The position numbers and the translations under genes were made by a program. Positions 43,260 to 54,699 of a stretch of 64,000 bases of DNA are shown here, piece by piece. Source of the stretch: Sipunculus nudus (Eukaryota; Annelida; Sipuncula; Golfingiida; Sipunculidae); NCBI GenBank assembly GCA_026874595.1, contig CM049321.1, positions 9,484,979 to 9,548,978 on the forward strand, given 5' to 3'. The notes beneath the pieces are model-generated. The model ran no database searches. It was not told where the DNA came from and saw only the letters and a program-made list of their open reading frames with translations. The stretch's first letter is position 1. Each line of letters starts with the position of its first letter.

Positions 43260-44155
43260 CCTATGTTTATATATATTTTCATGTGAAGAATGTTGAACTT
43301 ATGGGGAATACATGCATCCACTACCGAGCAGAAGGCACAATTCATGTAATTTCGAAGTATAAACATATGAAAAAAAGAAAAGAAAAGTAGAAAACTATAG
43401 GCGACAGCAAACGTCTTGTTCAACTGATAGAAATTCCAAGGAAAATATAAAACATTCTAAGAATTGACCGATTATGTATATCCTTCTAAAATACTTACCA
43501 ATAAAGCAAGAACCGAGCCCTGACCGTGGCCAAGCAGTTAACACAGATAAAACTGCTGTCATGTGCTGCACCCTAGCTCCCAAGTCCATTTCACCTCTAA
43601 AGAAGCGGTAAAACAGGGTCTGCAAGATAAAAGATTAGAATTAAATGGCTTTAAACGTATCAAGTAAATATATGGATAAGGTTATAGACAAATGAGTCTA
43701 AATACTATATAACATATAACAATAAATGGCTAGCAGTTTTTATATAGATTTAGTTTAGATATTTGTAAATCTGCAAAATATACTAGGCCTCGGGACCCAA
43801 AGCTCAGTCATTAACTTTTCTTATATGATTATAGTGGAAAAGCAAGAAGAGCCAATGAAGGGAAACGCTTAAAAGTTATTACTTCATTACTTTTAAAGAG
43901 GTGTAGAGAATTTCCATTGGATAAAGGTGCTTTATGTATGCATTACTAAGTTTTGATAGTTTGACCGATATGGAAATTCGACATGATAGCAACAGAGAAG
44001 TGAACATTCTCACTTTCGTTATAGATATATTTTAACAAATGTGGGTAGATATATTATTAATATTTAATGGAAACCGGAAAAAGTATTTTGACACCCTCCA
44101 GAGAAAATTCCAGACCACAACAGGTATAAATATTGATTTAAAAAAGAGAACAAGT
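43260..44155. other. AT-rich stretch without recognisable gene
   Basis: No coding or RNA feature supported. Confidence 0.5.
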
Positions 44156-44159
44156 AATT

Positions 44160-44310
44160 AAGATGAGCCTGGACAGTCAAGTGGTAACACGCGTGGCTCT
44201 CTCTGTTGGCGACCCGGGTTAAATTCCAGGCATGGTTTAGAGAGTTGATCCAAGTGACGCCACCAATGGCAGTAGTTTTCTCTCGGTTCTCCGGCTTCAT
44301 CTAGACAATA
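44160..44310 (+). mobile_element. tRNA-derived SINE, short copy
   Basis: An A-box-like CAGTCAAGTGG (44,174-44,184) and a B box GGTTAAATTCC (44,217-44,227) are spaced as in tRNA. The body includes CTCTCGGTTCTCCGGCTTC, the same core as the SINE at 37.3 kb. Confidence 0.55.
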
Positions 44311-44785
44311 CCAAACGCTATTAACTGAGCCATAGAGAGTGTCGATTAGTTATAATAACTATTTGAAAATCAATGCTAAATGAAAAAAAAAGTTGATTTT
44401 TTTAACAAAAGTGATTGAAAAAACACGAACATGACTTCGTTTGAAATATCAGAAAAGCCGACACAGCTCTACGCTCATTCTTGATTATGCTATGCATATA
44501 CAGAATAGCAAGTAAATTTTCCTCCATCATAACTGAGCTTGACAGAATTCAAAAGACTGATCAGGCCAAATGAGGTCAACAAAGGTAAAAAAAGAAAGCC
44601 GCTCATAATAATACAAAATGACCGTCCTGGACAAAATTGGCAAAATATAATTTTTTTTTGTCGAGGTAACCGCCTCCACTGTCTTTGTTGTCTTTTCTAA
44701 TCCTTAATCTAAGTATGTACATCTGCAAAGTTCCAGTTTGGTTAGTGACTCGGTGACTCATGATCGCTATCATGTTATTTTATAG

Positions 44786-45065
44786 CCTCATGTCACCAAG
44801 GTCCGGTGTCTGCCGCACCTGAGGGTCTTTGATATGTGAGCATTCCATTGCCGCACCATAAGGCGTTGACCCCCATAACGACGCACTCAATTGTGATGGA
44901 AGCATGGAAGTGGAGCACAGGCTTCCCAATACGAATATATTACGCCCCTGCCTGGATGGGGCCGACCGTGAAAAATGTCACCGCTTCTATGCTGAAATCT
45001 GAACTCACGACTTCCCGACTTGAGTCCTCTGCTCTGCCCCTTGACCACAGAAGCCGGAGAGTAAC
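44786..45065 (-). mobile_element. Dispersed repeat, copy 2, with minus-strand tRNA-like end
   Basis: Shares CCGCACCTGAGGGTC and TGGATGGGGCCGACC with 33,005-33,215. At the right end the minus strand reads TGGTCAAGGGGCAGAGCA then GAGTTCAGATT, reminiscent of A and B boxes. Orientation is inferred from that end. Beyond it, 45,070-46,420 shows no gene. Confidence 0.45.
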
Positions 45066-46419
45066 TGGTAAAATGTCCAAAATGCTCCAGAAAACTTCCT
45101 AAAATTTAATTTGGAAGTTATCTAGAATATATTTGGAATACTGGTTCATTCCATTTGATTAAAATTTACATTTTGCAGGTTCAGAGAAATAAATATGCTG
45201 ATATGAGACGGTTGGATATCAGGATCTAATGCGCTCTCTAGACTGTTAATTTATGGTTACTGAAATTAAATCTAAAATTAATAATCTAAAAAATACATAA
45301 ATTACACAGGAGAATTTTCCAGGTCTTCGTATTCTACCTGCATAAGCATATGTGAAAGATAAGTTCAAAGCCATAAAAAAAACTGTCAGAGAAGAACAAC
45401 TCATATTTCTTGGTTTCAGAATAACATGCACAAATTCAAGTTATTCCGAAAAAGTTTCTGCGATAGTTCTGAAACATTGATTTTTAAAATTTTCTTCGAA
45501 TTTTGCTGACGACAGGAACATAAGTGCGGCAGATAAACATTTGTTCTTTTTTTGAAGGCTGGAGTGGTCGTCAAACTATTTCAGTATAATCGATCATTAT
45601 TGTGTGCACAATGTTGTGAGAAGTCATTCCGTCATTTTGGGAAAAGCCACTGAAGCTACGGTCAGACATGTCCGATATTTTTGTTCCGCAACCGGTGCCA
45701 CCACCGGCCTTATTTAAAACACGAATGTTTTTTCTGTCGCGCCCAACAACAGTATAGATAAATAATTTTCACGTATATAGCCATATTACCGGCCGCACAC
45801 GACGATGTATGAAGGATGATTAACTTTGGACTCCTTTATAGTGTTCTCTACTTTTAAAAGGTGTCTATTCAATTAACGTTTGAAAAAGAAGTCATGCGAT
45901 ATCGGGCGGCCTCTGTGTATATATGAATGATCAAAGGGTAATTTTGGTTGTGAACAATTCTTATAACGTCTTCGTGAAGGATGTATGAACTTGTTTATCA
46001 ACAAAAAATGTTTGTAAACACAGCAATGTTGACAAAAGGGAAAAACATGTAACCCAAGGTGATAGGTTGCAGATAAGCGGAGGTAGAAACGTCACTTGTT
46101 GCAAAACGCCATTTGCAAAACTTTGGCTTATCTGACTTGCTGCCAGTTGTCCTTGTGGAATTTGTTATGATTATTTTGGCGGGCCCCCATATATTATAAA
46201 CATATTGATATAAACAAAACAAGCAGCCTGTGTGCGGTGATATCCACGTTGTGTGGCCTATGTTTATAAAAGCTCCAATGGATTACCTTGGGTTTATAAA
46301 GATTAGATAGGTGTTTCGGCCCTTTTAAAATAATAAAAAAAAAACCAATAGCGGACCAGCCTTTCTATGTGATTTGTTTTTCAATTTGAAAGAACAGATC
46401 GCCTTTCCAATGGTTATTT

Positions 46420-48177
46420 TGAACAATCTTGCATAAAAACTTCTATACGGGGATGTGTATAGACGATGTATATGACGACCTGCATCAAAAAGAAGTTGCA
46501 CTACTTATGCCAAGGAGTGCAGTGAGTACACTCCTTGAAAGGTACCCTGTAAGTGAGAGCTTTTTAGTGGCCAGGCTCAATTCAAAATACCCTTGGACTA
46601 CCATCATCACCTGCTATGCACCAACTGAAGAAGCAGAGGAAGACGAGAAAGAAAAATTCTATGACTAGCTGCAATTGCCACAGAAAGCACTCCAGCTCAT
46701 GACCTTCTTTTGCTCTTTGGAGATATAAACAAACAACATTGTGCACTAAAGAATAAATGGAAGAGAGTGTGTCTTGGTGTGATGGATAACAATGGTCAGG
46801 GTATGTATGAGTTTTGCAGTGAAGACAATCTTATAATTGATGGAACAACCTTCAAGCACAAAGATATATACAAACAGACCTGAATATCACCAGATGGCAA
46901 AACACGAGATCAGACTGATCACTTCATCATCAACCAGAAGTGGAGGCAGTCACTATTGTATGTGAAGGTCAGCAACAGAGGAAGAGACCATCACCTGGTG
47001 ATAAGAACGCTTTGCCTCATGCTCAGGAGGAACAGAGCCAGAAAAGAAAGTGAAAGACATTCCGATGTTCAAGGGTTGAAGGAACCAAAGACAAAGAAGG
47101 ATTTCTTAATAAAGGTCAGCAAACGATTCAAAATGCTGGATGAAGATCAGGAACTTTATAATTTCAGGCTTCAATAAGATTCTAAGGAGTGCTGCTGTAG
47201 CTACAGTTGGGTACAGATAGAGCAAGAAGGAGGAATGGTTAATGGCATAGACATGGAATATGTTATCAGAGAGGAAGGAGTGGAAAAGGAGGATAGACAA
47301 TACAAGAACACCAAGATTGAAAGAACAGTGGAAAAAGAAATACAGTGAAGCAGACAAGGAGGTAAAAAGGTTGGCAGGAAATGACAGAAAGGTACATGTT
47401 AAAAACATTGCTGCTGAAGCAGAGGAGGCAGAAACAAATAAAAGACTTAAAGACCCTTTATAGGATTACATAAACGCTAATTTCTGTCTACTCCTGCAGC
47501 CACAGGGACACGCAGAGCAAACATATGACCTGGGAAAAATGCCCAAAAGATCAGCCTGAAGATTAACTCCCAGAAGACCAAGGTCATGCGCGTAAACAAT
47601 ATCACACAGGAGCCTGTAAAGTTCAAAGGTGAAGCTCTAGAGGAAGTTAGCAGGTTTACTTATCTTGGCCCTAACATGACAGATGAAGGGAGCGCAGACG
47701 ATGAGATCAGGGCAAGAATTATCAAGGCCAGATTTGAGGTCTAAAAAGTAGAGTAATAAGACTAAGATCAGACTGTACATAAGCAATGTGATGATCATGC
47801 AACTGTATGGGTCAGAGGGCTGGAAGATGACCAAAAGCATTTGTCACCAATCGGAAGTCTCCCAGAATAGGAGTTAAAGGCGGATATTCAACATTTACTG
47901 GTCCAACCAATGAATAAATGCTTGAAAGAGCAGGAGTAAACACCATCACCACAAAGATCAGAAAAAGAATGGAAATGGATAGGACATGTGTGCGATATGG
48001 GTCCAAACGCCATCCTAAGAACCGCTGTCAAATGGATTCCTAGTTGGCGAGGAGAGCGAGGGAGACCAAAGGAAACATGGAGGTAAGTGAAGAAGGACTT
48101 GCGTGAATGAGTATGGTCCTGGAGATTCGTCCAGAAAACAGCAGAGGACAGGCAACAGTGGAGAGATATATACACAA

Positions 48178-48178
<1 letters not shown>
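46420..48178 (+). pseudogene. RTE-type LINE, endonuclease start and RT end, internally deleted
   Basis: Plus-strand pieces in order: ARLNSKYPWTTIITCYAPTE and EEDEKEKFYD (46,560-46,665); LLLFGDINKQHCA; a RDQTDHFIIN block; then GRDHHLVIRT at about 46,980 (the terminal SDHH-type motif of APE endonucleases, with the serine changed). The 47,100-47,460 part is a basic coiled linker. Then comes a jump to the RT palm end (INSQKTKVMRV, FTYLGPNMTDEGS around 47,560-47,690) and the C-terminal block GERGRPKETWR and KTAEDRQQWRDI (48,050-48,170). The RT core with its FADD motif is missing and many stops are present. The (AT)n tract begins exactly where the element ends. Confidence 0.75.

Positions 48179-48239
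<61 letters not shown>
48179..48239. repeat. (AT)n microsatellite at LINE 3' end
   Basis: About 60 bp AT directly after the RTE-type C-terminus; RTE LINEs commonly end in simple repeats, so it may have grown from the tail. Confidence 0.9.
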
Positions 48240-48242
<3 letters not shown>

Positions 48243-48344
48243 CCTGCAGAATACAACAGAATACATGGGCGATAACGTTATAAATGCCTTAGAAAGGGAA
48301 CGTTGATACTGTATTTTGTACAATTTTTTGTATGTTCTAGTCAA

Positions 48345-51300
48345 TTGGTTTTAGTAAATTAGAAATATTAACTGTTATGACGTTTAATGCTTAAACAGAA
48401 GGCCCATTACAAAGTTGTACGCAGAGTTACGTGCCAATTCTTTAGGCACAATCCACGAATTTATTGAATAATTTTTTGTATCTGAGAGTTACTGCAGCAT
48501 AACATTTCAGCTACATTTATGACGGTCAAATCTCAATACCTTTTATGACAGCCATATTTGACAGCTGTCGCACGAATGCTGTTAATTTACACCAAAATTC
48601 ATGACTATATTAAAGAGGTAAGATTGGTTTCCATGTGGGGTCACTTGATAACAGAAGTTCACGGGAAAGAGTCCAAAAAGATTATTACAGGTGGGCGTTA
48701 ATTATGTTAATAAGTCTATAATACAATATTAGGCTGTCATACCCTGATATATACTTTGTAGGTATATCTTTCATCAAGAAGTTTTACAGTTACCAAACTG
48801 AGAGGGCTTTCATTTATATACGAATATCATGACGTACAATATTTTCTCAGTAATTTTAGTTCCAGCGTATACAAGGCCAATAAGAATCAGATATCCAGTG
48901 AGACACTGTTGAGAGTTGCTAGTGCCTTCGCAATCGATTTTACTATATACTTCGAAGAGTTTGTTTTATTAATATTAAACATGTACACTTATCAATTTTT
49001 AGTAGGCAACGACTAGTCCCGTAGACTAGAATTATTGTCGTACTTTTATAGACTCTGGTTTTATTTTTACATTATAGCGAATGAGGTTTTGTAGTCCCAT
49101 TTATGTATGCCTATAAAAGTCAAAGGGTAGCCTTTATCAGAATAAAATTATGTTACAGAAGAGCCCTGTAATACATAGAGAAATTACAATAAAACACAAT
49201 TTCCCGTAGGTCCATTTAACTAAAATGACATCATACAATCACAGAATATTAAGCGAAAACGTAACGACGTTAGCACAGCTTAAGGTTAGGTACAAATATA
49301 TATAGTAATGTTGTGAAAAGTATGCAACAGAGTTACTGAATACATAAAAAGGGAATTGGTTACCAATTAAAAAATTAATTGTATTAATAATTTTTTAATA
49401 ACGAAACTGGTGTAGCTTCAGAAACAATCGTCTGCACGAAAAGCGAAAGGCCTCTTGGTTAAAAGATCCCCGAAGGCTGTAAATTTTGAGTTGGGATTTC
49501 ATTAGCAAAACTCAAGTTCAAGAATAGACAAGTACGTATGTATATATGAATATTGGAGATATATACTGTTCAACCAATAAAGGACATTATAATGTTCGTA
49601 ACTGCTTGTGTTTGTCAATTTATAAAAAACTTCCGCGGGATGTCAAAGAGCCATTAATGTGAAATCTTTTTGCCCATACGTTTACATAATATTTGTGAAG
49701 AACAGTGACTCCTTTATCGAATTGCTGTTGGACTTTTTAAATGTATATTTATTTGAAAAATAGAGAGCCATTTTGAAAATAGTCATCGTTTGTTTCTTTG
49801 CGTGATCTATAATTCCAATTAATTTTCTATCACATCAAAAATGTAAAAAGAGGCTTCATTTTTTTGCAATCCACATAATAGATGAATTAAAACCTTTATA
49901 TCCTTTAAGCATATATTATTCTGTCATCTTCCGAAATCAGGCAATTGTTTAAGCGACTGGCGGTTGTTTTAGTCGATAAACTGATGGGTCAGCTGCACCA
50001 ATGGCATATATATTAATGCTGTAAAATGTTGTCTTTTCTCTCTTCCAATCTGACTGAATACATTTTTGTTTGTAAATACAAGTACAGTGTGAGTCAGTAA
50101 TGGAATATATTACTCTCCACAAAGTACGTACAAGTAAAATTCTGTGAACGGATCTTATTAAAATATAGTCACTGTGGATTGAACGAAAACCTGATGATAC
50201 CGGCACTACTCTTCCCCTGGCTTTACGGATTGAGTGAAACTACAATTCGACAGATTTGAAGGTATAAACTGATGTTTAATTATAAAAAAAGTTAACTAAA
50301 TTTTAAGGACCAGAATAGTTTGTTGTAATAATGTGATATTCAACAGTCAGTTCGAAACAATGAGGTTTGAATCCCTCTTCTCTCTTTTTTTACTCTCTCT
50401 CTCTCTCTCTCTCACAATTTCCTATAAAGTAAAAATGAAAGTAATGCATATCATAAAAGGTAAATCCTTTCAGTCTGAATGTATAGTATTGCAATGTCCG
50501 ATTTAAGCTGTACTGACATTACCATGATTTTTCTGAATAATTTAAAATAAAAATAACGTCAAAGATTACATATATCCTTACCGGCCTGTAATGTTTAGCC
50601 CATGAAGCCCCAGTTTTAGCGTGTGTGCCGGCTCTGGAGCCGACAACCGGGCCAGATTATGTCAGTAAACTTGTGACTTGTTTGTTGAAATAACACTAAC
50701 TTTTTAATAATTAAACTAACATGGAAATGCAACAAAGGTAGTTTTTTTACCACAAGGTTTACCTTAACTCATGCCTTTATACAGATACGGGGCAGTCAAT
50801 AAAACGCCATGGCACTGTATAATTAGATACCTTTGATATTTTCTCTGTGTCTGCTCTCTGTGCGTGGAACAGTTCAGTGCGTACACTTTGTACATGCAAC
50901 ATGCCAGGGCGAGTTATTAGAGGGCGCATTGGCCACGACCGATATTTTCAACCTAAAAAATGGGAAATAGAATAATACAGGGGAACCCCGCCCCATAACT
51001 GCGACTTCCCCCACAATTATGACCACATTGGTCAGTCCCAAAGTGGCCATGATTGCGGCGTGGTTCGACTTTACATGCTTCAAACCGGTAAACAGCCCCG
51101 CATGTCACGTCTCGCATACTTCTCTTCCTACTCTTGTAATTTGTATAATTTTATGTCTAAAGTCTACCAGAACTCATTCACCTGCCCTAGTGCTGAGTCC
51201 GTCTACTAATATCCTGTGTCCCTATGATTTCCCATATTTTTCAGGTGGGCGAAACTTCAGTTTCTGCGAATAATCGACCTATATAATATTTTCCGTTCAG

Positions 51301-51675
51301 GATAAAGTTTAGCACATTACAGAGGTCCCTGCCACATGGGCATTGCGGCATCTTGAATAATACTCATAACATCATGTATCTATAAAATCATTATAATAAG
51401 CTCAAAGCGGCTGTAGATCGAAGTTAGAAATTACTCTTGTTTTAGCGGCCGGTGCAAGTTTGTTATTCTTTATTAGGTTTTAATGTTTTAGTGTTTTTTA
51501 TGACTAAAGTTGGACAGGAAAAAAAGTCATAACTGTGTAAAATGTACACATTTGAAGCCAACGCCTATGTTGTTTTTATACTTGTACTGTCTTTATACAA
51601 ATACAATATGTATTGTTATTAACGTTCTCCACCAGTATGGGGGTTCCATAAAGAATCTGAACATAATGATCCCGA
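48345..51675. other. 3.3-kb AT-rich stretch without recognisable gene
   Basis: Contains only a CT microsatellite (50,394-50,413) and short frames. It is the longest quiet stretch and borders the tandem array. Confidence 0.5.
50394..50413. repeat. (CT)n microsatellite
   Basis: Pure CT run of about 20 bp. Confidence 0.9.
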
Positions 51676-52052
51676 AGAAGTCGGTAAGAGGTTCCTCTAG
51701 AAACCGTCACGAATGCCTGGCCTGTCTTAGCAGTTGATTTTCATGTGAATTTCACTTAATGACAGGTCTGATATAAAATTAATGTTGAATAAACAAGTAA
51801 TGGAGGACTAAAAAGTTCGCAGTTACGTCAAGGTAACCTTCTAACCTTAGAAATTTAAACAGGTTTAAAAGTATATATTAAGGAATCATGAACCCTTCCG
51901 GTTTTCAATAAACAAAAATTAACATATGTATATAAACAAAAGGAATAAAACAAATGTGTAAAGAACAATGATTAAACTCTAAAATAGGCACATCAAACTC
52001 CTTAAGACCTCGATGCAGCACAACACAGAAACAGAGCTATGATTATGCATAC

Positions 52053-52057
<5 letters not shown>
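51676..52057. other. Unit 1: non-LTR segment
   Basis: About 380 bp upstream of the (AT)n tract with no similarity to the retroelement parts; probably original flanking DNA captured in the unit. The same block is at 54,279-54,658, 56,880-57,259, 59,483-59,862 and 62,084-62,463. Confidence 0.6.

Positions 52058-52094
<37 letters not shown>
52058..52094. repeat. Unit 1: (AT)n tract
   Basis: 37-bp AT tract directly before the LTR start; also in every other unit, 2 bp longer in unit 3. The LTR apparently integrated in or beside it. Confidence 0.95.
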
Positions 52095-52098
<4 letters not shown>

Positions 52099-52731
52099 AC
52101 AGATGTCTCTTTTATTGTGTGCAGCAGTATTGCATGTGTAGTGCTAGCATTGTCGGTTGCTATGGGAGACGTGCGAGCCGGGCCGGCCCACGAGTGGGGT
52201 CTGACGTGTAGAAACACAGCGCTCATGCTTATCTGGATCTTTCTGGGCTGGTCGCGCTCTATGTATCTTGTTATGTTCTTTGGGCGTGTGTATTATGAAT
52301 TGTTGGGTTCTTTCGATTGTTCATGAAATAGAAATTTCTAGAATTTTCGGATGAAAAGTTATAGATAGGGGCTGTGTTTTAGAGTCGAGGGGAGGAGAGG
52401 GAAATATTCAAGCGGACACAGAAGAGTGTGAGTCAGATTTGGATCTATCCGATAATTGCAGTAGTGTCAGGGATTCTACGAACTCTATGCAGATTTAGTG
52501 CGGCCTGTCTCCAGTTTCCTTTCGGGAATTATACAAGAGCGTTACTTTGTACTATTCGAACTGTTTACGTGGATTATTATTTTAAAGGACTTGTCGGGCT
52601 GTGACAGTGGTGGTATCCGGAAAAGCCTTGGATCCGGAGTCTGGTACTATACACTTTATTTATTATACTGTGTAATTGTATTGATATACTGTTATACTGT
52701 TGTTATACTGTGTAAATGCATTGATTTAGTG
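52095..52731 (+). mobile_element. Unit 1: 5' part of a gypsy-type LTR
   Basis: Starts TGTTACAGATGTC and matches the sense strand of the solo LTR at 15,336-16,194 for its first about 670 bp (GCTAGCATTGTCGGTTGC, GACGTGTAGAAACACAGCG, TTTAAAGGACTTG, GTGACAGTGGTGGTATC). Homology stops at TTAGTG, so the last approximately 190 bp of the LTR, ending GTAACA, are absent. The junction to internal sequence follows directly: a deletion removed the LTR end, the primer-binding site and the gag region. Confidence 0.75.
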
Positions 52732-52859
52732 ACACTGGTTACGGCCAAACTCTCATGTTAGAAAATACTGCCATTTTCTTTAAGGTCTTTTACTGGTGCA
52801 CATGCACTTGTTTATGGTGTGTTTTCAGAAAAGCGCACGTCAGCTCCGCTTCAGAGTAT

Positions 52860-53050
52860 ACATTAAAAGTCAGATCTGATTTCTGGGAATATTACTGTAG
52901 GCTTAAGAACTGCTTTACCCTTTAAGGGAATTCAGTTGCTGCTAGGCAATGATGTTGCAGGTGACAAAGTACAGCCTGAAAGTCAGGAAATTCCTGGTTT
53001 GTATCCTTCATGTTCTGTAACTAGAACAATGACCAAGAAAAACACACATG
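52860..53050 (+). pseudogene. Unit 1: C-terminal part of aspartic protease region
   Basis: The frame reads LRTALPFKGIQLLLGNDVAG followed by DKVQPE. G(I/V)..LLGND.AG is the typical end of the retropepsin domain in gypsy-type polyproteins. The active-site D(S/T)G is missing. In the other units the open part starts at 55,537, 58,140, 60,741 and 63,342. Confidence 0.6.
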
Positions 53051-53080
53051 GGGATAATGGTCCAGATAATAACACTCTGA

Positions 53081-53825
53081 GAGTTTTTTTACAACTTTTG
53101 GATTACCAAATCCGTCAAGTCTGACCAAGGGTCTAATCTTATGCCTGGGTTATTCCAGCAAGTCATGCTTGAGCTAGGTATAAAACAATACAGCTCTTCG
53201 CCATACCATCCTGAAAGGCAAGCCGCCCTCGAGCGTTTTCACCCGATATTAAAAACTTGATTCGGACTTATGACACACAGAAATACTTGGATAAAGGAAT
53301 CCACCTATTGCTGTTTGCTGTCAGAGAATCCTTTCAAGAGTCTTTGTGTTTCAGTCCCTTTGAACTAGTTTTTGGACATTTAGTTCGCGGTCCATTAAAC
53401 AGATTCGCTTGTGTGAAAATCCTTGTTCTCTTAGTTTGTTGCAGTATGTCTTAGACTTTCGCACTAAACTTCAAAATGCTTGTGTGATTGCAAAGTCTAA
53501 TCTAAAATATGGACAAAGGAAAATGAAACTTAATTTTGACAAGCACACTGTAAGTAGGACGTTTGAGCCTTGTGAAAGGGTCCTTGCCTTACTTCCTATC
53601 GCTGGCAGACCTCTGGAAGCTAGGTATTTTGGTCCTTACATTGTTGACAAGAAAAACAGAGATTTAAATTACATACTGCTAACACCAGGTAGGCATAAGA
53701 AAAAAAAACAACTGTGCCATGATAACATATTGAAACCATATCATAACAGAAATAGCACATCAGATGTTGTACATAATGTTTCTGCTGTTAATTGTGTAAA
53801 ACTGACCCTGAACGAGTTAAAGTAG
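53081..53825 (+). pseudogene. Unit 1: integrase, catalytic C-half and C-terminal domain, frameshifted
   Basis: KSDQGSNLMPGLFQQVMLEL (the second catalytic Asp) and SSPYHPERQAALERFHPIL (the catalytic Glu) lie in one frame to a TGA at 53,258-53,260. The sequence continues in another frame with IRTYDTQKYLDKGIHLLLFA, SLCFSPFELVFGHLVRGPL, and then in a third with the C-terminal domain YFGPYIVDKKNRDLNYILL and CHDNILKPYHN. At least three frame changes or stops are shared by all units. The first catalytic Asp and the zinc-binding N-terminus are missing. Equivalent open parts: 55,858-56,426, 58,461-59,029, 61,062-61,630, and 63,663 on. Confidence 0.8.
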
Positions 53826-54276
53826 ATACTGAGTGTAAGTGTGATGTAGACATTCCAACGAGAACTAACATATTGTGCCACCACGTCGATGTTGGCAAGC
53901 GCAGACAAGCAGCATCCTTATAGACTGAATTCAGAAAAAAAAGTATCAACAAGATGAGGTTCAATATTTGCTGGACAATGATTTTATTGAACCTAGGAAC
54001 AGTAACTACGGTTCACCATGTATTCTTGTGCCAAAACCTGATGGAAGTTACCATATGTGCACAGATTATCGAAAACTAAACTCTGTCACCAAGACTGACA
54101 CGTTCCCGATTCCGAGGAACGATGCTTGTGTTGATAGAGTCGGTAGCTCCAGATATGTTTCCAAAATTGACTTGCTAAAAGAATTCTGGCAAGTTCCGCT
54201 GACAGAACGAGCCTTAGAAGTGTCCGTATTTGAGACGCCGCAAGGACTCTACCAGTTAGGGCCCTACGCGGGCTGA
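53826..54276 (+). pseudogene. Unit 1: reverse transcriptase N-terminal part after integrase
   Basis: After a linker with DIPTRTN and, in another frame, KQHPYRLNSEKK (stop TGA just after), the frame YLLDNDFIEPRNSNYGSPCI continues with LVPKPDGSYHMCTDYRKLNS, FPIPRNDACVDRVGSS and YVSKIDLLKEFWQVPLT. These are fingers and first palm motifs of gypsy-type RT, including the first catalytic Asp (KIDLL). The frame ends about 100 residues in, before the Y-x-D-D motif, RNase H being absent. Equivalents at 56,569-56,877, 59,172-59,480 and 61,773-62,081. Confidence 0.85.
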
Positions 54277-54278
54277 AA

Positions 54279-54653
54279 AAGTCGGTAAGAGGTTCCTCTA
54301 GAAACCGTCACGAATGTCTGGCCTGTCTTAGCAGTTGATTTTCATGTGAATTTCACTTGATGACAGGTCTGATATAAAATTAATGTTGAATAAACAAGTA
54401 ATGGAGGACTAAAAAGTGCGCAGTTACGTCAAGGTAACCTTCTAACCTTAGAAATTTAAACAGGTTTAAAAGTATATATTAAGGAATCATGAACCCTTCC
54501 GGTTTTCAATAAACAAAAATTAACATATGTATATAAACAAAAGGAATAAAACAAATGTGTAAAGAACAATGATTAAACTCTAAAATAGGCACATCAAACT
54601 CCTTAAGACCTCGATGCAGCACAACACAGAAACAGAGCTATGATTATGCATAC

Positions 54654-54699
<46 letters not shown>

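Noticed and set aside
45998-46222. A 74-codon minus frame with protein-like composition
   Set aside because: No recognisable family, no splice or regulatory support; most likely chance or an unrecognised repeat.
52002-52326. Overlapping frames in the LTR (VFLHVRPHSWAGPAR and its opposite strand)
   Set aside because: They recur in solo LTRs with broken frames and lie in LTR sequence, which is normally non-coding.
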